Positions 1-5,212 of a stretch of 6,827 bases of DNA are shown here, piece after piece (the stretch's first letter is position 1; each line of letters begins with the position of its first letter). This DNA is from Oscillospiraceae bacterium (GTDB lineage Bacteria; Bacillota; Clostridia; Saccharofermentanales; Saccharofermentanaceae), in the NCBI GenBank assembly GCA_902803695.1, contig CADCQX010000048.1, forward strand, positions 1 to 6,827, given 5' to 3'. The translations under genes were made by a program, and so were the position numbers. The notes below the pieces were generated by a model. It was not told the origin of the DNA. It did not search any database and saw only the letters and a program-made list of their open reading frames with translations.

Positions 1-926
1 CTTAGTTGTGGAATACTATCGATATAGTCCCCAAAATTGATATCAGTCTGTTCCTGATTCGTCATAACTTCGTTCTCGCTCATCTCGCCGACAACCTCCA
101 AAATAATACATTGAGGCGTAGAAGCACCAGCCGTCACTCCGACCCTGTCAGAAAAAGAAATAGATCCTTCCTGAATAAGTTTCCTTACTTCAGAGGCGTC
201 AGAAACAAGGTACGTTCTTACGCAATGACTTCTGCAAATATCAAAGAGTTTACGGGTATTGGAACTGTGCCCTGAGCCTATGACTAACATGACATCAGAA
301 TCCATGGATAACTGTAAAGCTTCTTTTTGCCTGCTTTCCGTCGTAATACATATTGTATCAAAAATGCAAGATTTTGCAATTTGATTTTTGACAATTGCAC
401 AAATTTTCTCGAATTCTACTGTTGAGAATGTAGTTTGTGACACTATAACGGCACTGTCAAGCGGAAACGGAATGTCCGAAATCTCCTCTGCAGAGCTTAT
501 TACGAACACTTTATCCGCCGGAGCCTCGCTACAGATTCCTACTACTTCCGGATGACCTTTTGCACCTGTTACAACTATGTTTTTTCCGTTTTCGGCTTGT
601 TCTTTTACGATCTTGTGTATCTTGTCAACGAACGGACAAGTGCAATCAAGCACTTCGCAATTCATTTTCTTCAGCTTATCTTTTATCTCACAAGTAACGC
701 CATGTGCCCTTAAAAGGACAAGGCTTCCCTCTGTCGCCTCCTCAGGGGAATTGATCAGAATGAAGCCTTTAGAAATCAGTTCATTTACAACGAAATCATT
801 ATGAGTAAGTTCGCCGAGCATGTATAGTTTTCTGTCTTTTATTGTCTCAACTGATCTGTATGCAGTATCAACTGCATTCTTGACTCCAAAACAAAAACCT
901 GCCTGCTTAGCGACCTTTATTTCCAT
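1..926 (-). CDS. ispH: 4-hydroxy-3-methylbut-2-enyl diphosphate reductase, partial; probable IspH-S1 fusion
   Basis: Last enzyme of the MEP isoprenoid pathway, a cytosolic [4Fe-4S] enzyme that reduces HMBPP to IPP and DMAPP. My translation from the ATG at 926 stays open for 308 codons and leaves the window without a stop. Seen: AGFCFGVKNAVD with cluster ligand C12, LTHND (H42), RAHGV (H75), DCTCPFVDK with C97, KGHPE (H125, E127), SQTTFS (T165/T166), DTIC with C193, HSSNTRKL (S221, S222, N223) and VTAGASTP (S269). These match the three cysteine ligands and the substrate-binding residues known in the family. A stand-alone IspH normally ends near residue 280-290. Here the frame continues through a polar linker (about 283-297) into GDYIDSIPQL, which resembles the start of the S1 part in clostridial IspH-RpsA fusions. 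The IspH call is firm; the fusion is inferred. The start is set by AAAGGAG at 932-938, and cmk ends 2 nt upstream. Its codons are more A/T-rich than those of cmk. Confidence 0.95.
   Translation of the reverse strand, partial: MEIKVAKQAGFCFGVKNAVDTAYRSVETIKDRKLYMLGELTHNDFVVNELISKGFILINSPEEATEGSLVLLRAHGVTCEIKDKLKKMNCEVLDCTCPFVDKIHKIVKEQAENGKNIVVTGAKGHPEVVGICSEAPADKVFVISSAEEISDIPFPLDSAVIVSQTTFSTVEFEKICAIVKNQIAKSCIFDTICITTESRQKEALQLSMDSDVMLVIGSGHSSNTRKLFDICRSHCVRTYLVSDASEVRKLIQEGSISFSDRVGVTAGASTPQCIILEVVGEMSENEVMTNQEQTDINFGDYIDSIPQL
352..379 (-). promoter_or_regulatory. candidate internal sigma-A-type promoter within ispH
   Basis: On the minus strand there is TTGCAA (379-374), a 16-nt spacer, and TACAAT (357-352) preceded by TGA, which makes an extended -10 (TGNTACAAT). 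It lies in the most A/T-rich stretch of the gene; positions 361-420 have about 27% G+C by my count. It would read toward the end of ispH and the presumed S1 segment. The elements are seen directly. That they act as a promoter is inference, since A/T-rich coding DNA can give such matches by chance. Confidence 0.3.
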
Positions 927-928
927 GC

Positions 929-1594
929 TTACTCCTTTACCTGTGACAAGAGTGCCTCGAGGGTCTCCTCTATCGTTATCTTTGAAGTATCGATCTCGAT
1001 AGCATCAGCAACTTTTACGAGCGGAGCATTAGTTCTTGTTGAATCCTGCTCGTCTCTCCACTTGATGTCCTTAAGGACTTCCTCGTAGTTCTGGGAGAAA
1101 TCTCCGCGCTCGTTTAATTCCTTGACTCTTCTTTCAGCTCTTATCTCAGCAGAAGCTGTAAGGAAGAACTTGTACTTTGCATCAGGAAGAACGTTGGAAC
1201 CGATGTCTCTTCCGTCCAGGACAAAGCTCTGTTCCTTGGCGATCTTTCTTTGCATATCGACCATCTTGCTCCTTACAACAGGAAGCGTACTGATATTTGA
1301 AGCTGCTCTGGATACTTCAGGTGTTCTGATCTGGCCTGTTACGTCCTCGCCGTCAATGATCATATGCTGCTCACCGTCTTTGAACTCGATCTTAAGATCC
1401 ATCTGATCCATGAGTTCTTTTACTTTAGCCTCATCCTTAGGATCTACACCCTTCTTGATCGCATATAAACCGCATGTACGGTACATAGCTCCCGTGTCGA
1501 GATACATGATACCGAGTCTTTTCGATACACCCTTTGCAAGAGTACTCTTTCCTGAACCTGAAGGTCCGTCGATAGCGATCTGATAAATATCCAT
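929..1594 (-). CDS. cmk: cytidylate (CMP/dCMP) kinase
   Basis: Cytosolic nucleoside monophosphate kinase that transfers phosphate from ATP to CMP or dCMP for RNA, DNA and phospholipid precursor supply. At 221 residues it has the usual length of bacterial Cmk. Seen: P-loop GPSGSGKST at residues 10-18, the CMP-site motif YLDTGAMYR at 31-39, the DGRDIGS motif at 127-133 (R129, D130), and the LID/C-terminal motif RDEQDSTR at 180-187, which supplies the arginines and aspartates typical of the family. The middle part (about 60-100) fits the CMP-specific insert. The start is fixed by AAGGAGG seven bases before the ATG, overlapping the hutP-like stop (TAAGGAGG). The gene lies between the HutP-like gene and ispH; cmk next to ispH/rpsA is a familiar firmicute order. 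No oddities were seen in the catalytic motifs. Confidence 0.97.
   Translation of the reverse strand: MDIYQIAIDGPSGSGKSTLAKGVSKRLGIMYLDTGAMYRTCGLYAIKKGVDPKDEAKVKELMDQMDLKIEFKDGEQHMIIDGEDVTGQIRTPEVSRAASNISTLPVVRSKMVDMQRKIAKEQSFVLDGRDIGSNVLPDAKYKFFLTASAEIRAERRVKELNERGDFSQNYEEVLKDIKWRDEQDSTRTNAPLVKVADAIEIDTSKITIEETLEALLSQVKE
932..938 (-). promoter_or_regulatory. ribosome binding site of ispH inside cmk
   Basis: The minus strand reads AAAGGAG, then TAAGC, then ATG. The Shine-Dalgarno sequence lies within the last codons of cmk and its final G abuts the TAA stop, so ribosomes finishing cmk are placed directly at the ispH start. This supports coupling and fixes the ATG at 926. Confidence 0.75.
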
Positions 1595-1601
1595 TTGTAT
1601 T

Positions 1602-1608
1602 CCTCCTT
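1602..1608 (-). promoter_or_regulatory. strong ribosome binding site of cmk overlapping the upstream stop
   Basis: The minus strand reads AAGGAGG, a seven-base spacer, then ATG. The two A bases are also the last two bases of the TAA stop of the HutP-like gene. The match to anti-Shine-Dalgarno is near perfect and makes the ATG at 1594 the clear start. Confidence 0.8.
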
Positions 1609-2023
1609 AGATTGCTCTATGTCCGAGACCTATTGCGATCTCGTTAAGATTTAACATACCTATTCCAAAATATAAACATACGCTCAAATGATTGCCATAT
1701 CTTGCTACTGCGATCTTTCCGCCCACGTTTAGTCCGATGGCTTTTTGAGATATCTGAGATACAGCTTCTCTTGCAGCACCGGCAACTGCACCTTCCTCAT
1801 TATGAGAATCTGAGATAATACCGGCTTTCTGGGAGGTAACAATAGCTTTTTCGATAATTTTCGATACGGATGAAATAAATTCTCCTCCGAAATCAACGGC
1901 AGCACATTTGATATTCTGTGCCTGGAACTTTGCCTTAAGCTCGTTTTCCTCTTCTCTGCTCTCAGTTATGGCGAGCATGATTACCGCGGATGAAGTAAAT
2001 TTGCTTTCTGGGATATTACTCAT
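1607..2023 (-). CDS. HutP-family protein (HutP-like, role unknown)
   Basis: A 138-residue cytosolic protein. The C-terminal block GKIAVARYGNHLSVCLYFG (102-120) followed by IGMLNLNEIAIGLGHRAI is the conserved core of the HutP-like proteins of Clostridia. HutP of Bacillus subtilis is a hexameric RNA-binding antiterminator of the histidine-use operon that needs L-histidine and Mg2+. Aligning AGIISDS..EEGAVAGAAREA (67-87) with B. subtilis HutP from memory puts G78 and G82 at its metal ligands H73 and H77, and no histidine at H138. RNA binding may persist, but histidine sensing is doubtful, so I give no gene symbol. It starts inside the end of the RpiR-type gene (8-nt overlap) behind AAGGAGGG, and cmk follows 12 nt later. 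No hut genes are visible here. Family assignment is fairly sure; function is unknown. Confidence 0.85.
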   Translation of the reverse strand: MSNIPESKFTSSAVIMLAITESREEENELKAKFQAQNIKCAAVDFGGEFISSVSKIIEKAIVTSQKAGIISDSHNEEGAVAGAAREAVSQISQKAIGLNVGGKIAVARYGNHLSVCLYFGIGMLNLNEIAIGLGHRAI

Positions 2024-2897
2024 TATTTCCCTCCTTCTTCATACGGTCGCCTTCGTATACGCTGTACTTGGACCAGAGGCCTTCGAGGGCTTCAAAGGAA
2101 CTCTTGATGTGGTCTTTTCTGTGCATTCCGAGTGTAACAAGGAGCGCGTTGATAAGCGAAAGAGGTGCAGCAAGCGAGTCAACGAATGACGCCATGCTGG
2201 ATCTGGCGAAGAGCTTGATGTCGGCATTCTCGGTAAGTGCCGTGTTGTCCTTATCCGTAATAACGATTACCTTTGCACCCTTATCCTTTGCATAAGCCAT
2301 GGAGTTTACGGTACGTGTGGAATATCTAGGGAAGGAGATTCCGATCATTACATCATCTTTTGTAATAGGAAGGATCTGCTCGAAAACTTCGTTGGCGCTG
2401 TTACTGTGAATATGAATGACATCATCGAAAAGGAGTGTCATGTAAAAATGCATAAATGATGACAACGGAGAACTGGAACGAAGACCCATAAGATATATCT
2501 TCTTGGCTCCGAGGATAGTCTTAACGGCTTCCTCAAAGGATTCGGTGGAAACTTCATTCAAAGTAGCCTTAAGATTATCTATATCAGCCTGCATGATGTC
2601 TCTTATAGCAGTTGCATCATCGGCAAAACGCTCTGTGGCATCAAGACGCTGAACGGAAGTAAGCTTGCTCTTCAACTCTTCCTTAAGAGTATTCTGGAAA
2701 TGAGGATAACCGTCAAAACCGAGTTCCATCGTAAAACGTACAACTGTAGATTCACTGACGCCTGTGGCCTCACCGAGCTTTGATGCAGTCATGTATGCTG
2801 CCTTGTCGTAATTGTCGAGGATATACGAAGCAATGGCCTTATGGCCCTTACTCATTGAATCCATTCTGTTAGTAATCTCGTCAAAAATCAAACTCAT
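2016..2897 (-). CDS. RpiR/MurR-family transcriptional regulator (HTH + SIS)
   Basis: Cytosolic DNA-binding regulator of 293 residues, the usual size for the family. The N-terminal HTH_6-type domain spans about 1-77, with ASKLGEATGVSESTVVRFTM at 38-57 as the helix-turn-helix and LGFDGYPHFQ after it, a family hallmark. A linker (78-125) leads to a C-terminal SIS domain (about 128-258) that in relatives binds phosphosugars: KKIYLMGLRSSS (132-143), DDVMIGISFPRYSTRT (181-196) and AKVIVITDKDNTAL (208-221). The ISFPRYSTRT form belongs, as I recall it, to a common clostridial subgroup of unknown ligand. The neighbouring genes include no sugar transport or catabolism gene, so the target cannot be read from context. 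The start follows GAAGG within the 12-nt gap after scpB. The 3' end overlaps the HutP-like gene by 8 nt. Confidence 0.93.
   Translation of the reverse strand: MSLIFDEITNRMDSMSKGHKAIASYILDNYDKAAYMTASKLGEATGVSESTVVRFTMELGFDGYPHFQNTLKEELKSKLTSVQRLDATERFADDATAIRDIMQADIDNLKATLNEVSTESFEEAVKTILGAKKIYLMGLRSSSPLSSFMHFYMTLLFDDVIHIHSNSANEVFEQILPITKDDVMIGISFPRYSTRTVNSMAYAKDKGAKVIVITDKDNTALTENADIKLFARSSMASFVDSLAAPLSLINALLVTLGMHRKDHIKSSFEALEGLWSKYSVYEGDRMKKEGNNE
2029..2036 (-). promoter_or_regulatory. ribosome binding site of the HutP-like gene inside the RpiR gene
   Basis: The minus strand reads AAGGAGGG, then AAATA, then ATG at 2023. The site lies in the KEG codons near the end of the HTH-SIS gene, whose TAA stop is downstream of this ATG. 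It fixes the start and implies stop-start coupling of the two regulator genes. Confidence 0.75.
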
Positions 2898-2909
2898 AAC
2901 CTGACCTTC

Positions 2910-3713
2910 TTACTTCTCGTCAAAATCGCTTTCCGGGAATTCTTCCTTCCCTTCATTTTCATCCTCAGCCTTCTTTTCTTCAAGAAGTCCGTCAATGGAA
3001 ATCTGTCTGTTATCATTTGCTCCCGCAGCATCCTCAAGTGACTGCTCGAGATCTCTGATAGTCTTATAGCTCATAAGTTCCATGGATGGCAGATCATCAA
3101 TGGATTTTATGCCGAATTCCAGGAGAAACTGCTCAGATGTCTTAAACAGTGTAGGTCGACCCGGAGCATCCAGGTAACCTGCTTCTTCGATCCATCCCCT
3201 GTCCAGGAGCCTCGAGATGATGCTGTCGCTCGATACGCCTCTGACAGCTTCTACCTGAGCTCTCGTTACCGGCTGATTATAAGCTACGATAGCAAGTGTC
3301 TCATAAGAAGCCTGGGAAAGCGGAGCCTTCATCCTAGGCATGAACATTCTCTCCAATACCTTCTTCATTGAAGGCTTAGTGCACATTATGTAGGAATCCT
3401 CGGCTTTTCTGATCAAAAGACCTCCCCAAGGATTATTCTGATACTCACTTATCAGTTTGTCCATCGCTTTAACGATAAGTTCCTTATTGATTCCCGTTAT
3501 CTCTTCAAGTCTTGCAAGTGAAACTGACTCACCGCTTACAAAAAGGATCGCTTCAAGAGCACTGGAAAGTTCCTGAACAGGAAGTTCAAAATCATCAACA
3601 AGATTATCGGACTTGGCCTTCTTCGGCATCTTTTCCTGCACAAAGAATTCATCCAGGGTCTGCTCACCCTCGATCGGAAGATCTTCTGCATTGTAGTCTT
3701 TCTTAACGTCCAT
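2910..3713 (-). CDS. scpB: segregation and condensation protein B, with long extensions
   Basis: Subunit of the SMC-ScpA-ScpB condensin that organises and segregates the chromosome. Dimeric ScpB binds the kleisin ScpA. The core (about 48-215) has two winged-helix domains: ELSSALEAILFVSGESVSLA (48-67), ASYETLAIVAYNQPVTRAQV (135-154), the RGV..DSIISRLLDRGWIEE segment (158-177) and the highly conserved GRPTLFKTSEQFLLEFGI (185-202). Family members are typically about 180-200 residues and start close to the ELSSALEAILF block. This one has 267 residues, with about 47 extra polar and acidic residues at the N terminus and an acidic tail (about 225-267, many D/E/K). The long start is supported by GGGGA upstream and a TAATG junction in which the ATG shares one base with the scpA stop. 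No other start with a good ribosome site is evident. The core call is certain; the role of the extensions is unknown. Confidence 0.95.
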   Translation of the reverse strand: MDVKKDYNAEDLPIEGEQTLDEFFVQEKMPKKAKSDNLVDDFELPVQELSSALEAILFVSGESVSLARLEEITGINKELIVKAMDKLISEYQNNPWGGLLIRKAEDSYIMCTKPSMKKVLERMFMPRMKAPLSQASYETLAIVAYNQPVTRAQVEAVRGVSSDSIISRLLDRGWIEEAGYLDAPGRPTLFKTSEQFLLEFGIKSIDDLPSMELMSYKTIRDLEQSLEDAAGANDNRQISIDGLLEEKKAEDENEGKEEFPESDFDEK

Positions 3714-4480
3714 TATGTTTCCCCTGCTCTTTTCTCTTCAAGAAGTATTACGTCAAACGGTTTCTTCTGTTCTGCTTTGATACTGTTATTTCTCAGAAGT
3801 TCCAGAACGGCAAGAAATCCGACGATCCTGTCGATCTTCTCGACCTTTCCCTTAGGAAAGAGTTCGTGGAAGAAGCACTTGCCTCTTTTGGTGATCGACT
3901 TAAAAAGTGACTTCATCCTCTCTCTTACCGAGAGTTTGTCTCTCTTGAGGATGTGAGTGATCTTGGCGGAGATATCCGCGAATCTGATCTCGTTACGCTT
4001 ACATACGATATCTACGGCTTCGTTAAACAGTTCAGGATCAAATTCCTGAGGCGGAGCCTCAAACTCGATATCCAGGGATTTGGCTGTCATAGGGACCCTG
4101 TAATAGCAGTTCTGGAAATCCTCATGTCGTACTTTAAGTTCACCTGCAAGGAACTTACAGCGCTTATAACGCAACAGGCTGATAACAAGTTCTTCTCTCG
4201 GGTCTTCTTCCTCTGTCTGATCTTCCGCTTTTCTGTTCGGAAGCATCATCCTGGATTTTATGTGGACCAGTGTAGCTGCCATGACAAGGAACTCAGAAGC
4301 GACCTCCATATCGAGCTGCTGCATTTTTTCGAGATGATCCATATACTGCTTGGTGATATCAGATATCGGAATATCGTAGATATCTATGTCGTTTTTTTCG
4401 ATCAAATGAAAAAGCAGGTCGAGAGGACCTTCAAAGTGCCTGATCTTAAGTTCAGGCTTCTGATGAATAGTCTCTTCCAT
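3713..4480 (-). CDS. scpA: segregation and condensation protein A (kleisin)
   Basis: Kleisin subunit that bridges the SMC dimer heads and binds ScpB, acting on the chromosome in replication-linked segregation. At 255 residues it is a normal length. The N-terminal SMC-neck-binding region holds the signature FEGPLDLLFHLIEKNDIDIY (16-35), then PISDITKQYMDHLEKM (38-53) and the helix EFLVMAATLVHIKSRMMLP (63-81). The middle is acidic and variable (85-98), as expected for the ScpB-binding linker region. The C-terminal winged helix (about 180-250) contains VRERM (185-189) and FLAVLELLRNN (222-232), which contacts the SMC cap in the family. The ATG at 4480 follows AAAGGAG with a seven-base spacer, the site overlapping the stop of the protease gene. 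The scpB start overlaps its stop by one base, so equimolar coupled synthesis is likely. Confidence 0.97.
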   Translation of the reverse strand: MEETIHQKPELKIRHFEGPLDLLFHLIEKNDIDIYDIPISDITKQYMDHLEKMQQLDMEVASEFLVMAATLVHIKSRMMLPNRKAEDQTEEEDPREELVISLLRYKRCKFLAGELKVRHEDFQNCYYRVPMTAKSLDIEFEAPPQEFDPELFNEAVDIVCKRNEIRFADISAKITHILKRDKLSVRERMKSLFKSITKRGKCFFHELFPKGKVEKIDRIVGFLAVLELLRNNSIKAEQKKPFDVILLEEKRAGET

Positions 4481-4487
4481 CTGCTTT

Positions 4488-4494
4488 CTCCTTT
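4488..4494 (-). promoter_or_regulatory. ribosome binding site of scpA overlapping the upstream stop
   Basis: The minus strand reads AAAGGAG followed by seven bases and ATG. Its first two A bases belong to the TAA stop of the protease gene. This supports the chosen scpA start and readthrough of ribosomes from the upstream gene. Confidence 0.75.
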
Positions 4495-5200
4495 ATAACA
4501 ACATATATAGCAGAGCCATTACTTTACCGATGACCCATGTAAAAGGCCACTCGATAATGCTGATTATTCCTGAAAGGAATGAAACATTCGCAAATGCGCC
4601 TATGATGATCACTCCAAAAAGGATCAAAGGTGCATATCTGACATACCACTTAAAAAATCCAGTATATCTGAACTTTACCGGAAGCAGTTCAACAATTACC
4701 CTGAATCCGTCGAGCGGAGGTATAGGAAGAAGGTTGAACGCCAAAAGACCGAGATTGAGCGACATGCACATTTCCAGGAAGTCGATGATCATCTGAAGGA
4801 ACTGAAAATCCTCCGGAATGAGCTTGTAAGCCAGGACATAAAAGATTCCCGCCAGAAGTGCCAATATGAAATTGGCTGTAACACCTGCTATCGAAACAAG
4901 GATGATCGATATCGATCTGTTCTTGAACTTGGTAAGTTTGGACGGATCGACAGGAACAGGTTTACCCCAACCGAATCCCATGAGCAAAAGAGGGATCAAT
5001 GCCTTAGCATCAATGTGAGCCAAAGGATTGAGTGTGACACGGCCCATATGCTTGGCCGTATCATCTCCCAGTTTCAGTGCCACAAAGGCATGTGCGAACT
5101 CATGGCACGCAAACGCTATGGACAGCGCGAGAATATACATCAGAAGGATGTATGCTATCTCTTTCGGGTCATGGGTCGCACGTATAAGATAAAACAGCAT
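4493..5200 (-). CDS. site-2 protease family (M50-like) membrane metalloprotease
   Basis: Predicted polytopic zinc metalloprotease of 235 residues in the cytoplasmic membrane. Seen: the zinc-binding helix ACHEFAHAFVALKLGDDTAK (31-50) with HExxH at H33, E34, H37; then GRVTLNPLAHID (53-64); a membrane segment with AGVTANFILALL (105-116); and the second metal motif NLLPIPPLDG (156-165) with D164 as the likely third ligand. Hydrophobic segments lie at about 13-32, 67-78, 97-125, 147-160 and 190-205. No PDZ domain is present and the size is small, as in the short YwhC-type S2P relatives rather than RseP or SpoIVFB. Members of this group commonly sit next to scpA in Bacillota, but their substrate is not established. 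The start follows GAGG just after the ileS stop, with a 12-nt gap. Catalytic residues are intact, so it is probably active. Confidence 0.93.
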   Translation of the reverse strand: MLFYLIRATHDPKEIAYILLMYILALSIAFACHEFAHAFVALKLGDDTAKHMGRVTLNPLAHIDAKALIPLLLMGFGWGKPVPVDPSKLTKFKNRSISIILVSIAGVTANFILALLAGIFYVLAYKLIPEDFQFLQMIIDFLEMCMSLNLGLLAFNLLPIPPLDGFRVIVELLPVKFRYTGFFKWYVRYAPLILFGVIIIGAFANVSFLSGIISIIEWPFTWVIGKVMALLYMLL

Positions 5201-5212
5201 TACTATTTCCTC

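Noticed and set aside
6..275. 89-codon open frame on the plus strand at the left edge
   Set aside because: It is opposite the well-conserved 3' part of ispH, whose frame is open over the whole stretch; no motif or ribosome site supports it.
262..276. Substitution in the IspH substrate motif (HSSN where many have NSSN)
   Set aside because: The key S221, S222 and N223 are kept, and the preceding residue varies in the family as I know it, so this is not a sign of loss of function.
664..926. Possible frameshift or disruption in ispH because no complete gene is visible there
   Set aside because: Translation from the ATG at 926 is uninterrupted to the window edge with all motifs in order; the gene is cut only by the edge.
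2039..2227. Minus-strand 62-codon frame inside the RpiR-type gene
   Set aside because: It is in another frame of a conserved SIS domain and is Ser/Pro/Leu-rich as typical of shadow frames.
3276..3304. TATAAT on the minus strand inside scpB as a possible promoter
   Set aside because: No acceptable -35 lies 16-18 bases upstream; the nearest partial match (GAGACA) has a 15-base spacer and only four matching bases.
3953..4498. 181-codon open frame on the plus strand opposite scpA
   Set aside because: It lies fully opposite a clear kleisin gene, has no ribosome site or recognisable motif, and its composition mirrors the codon bias of scpA.
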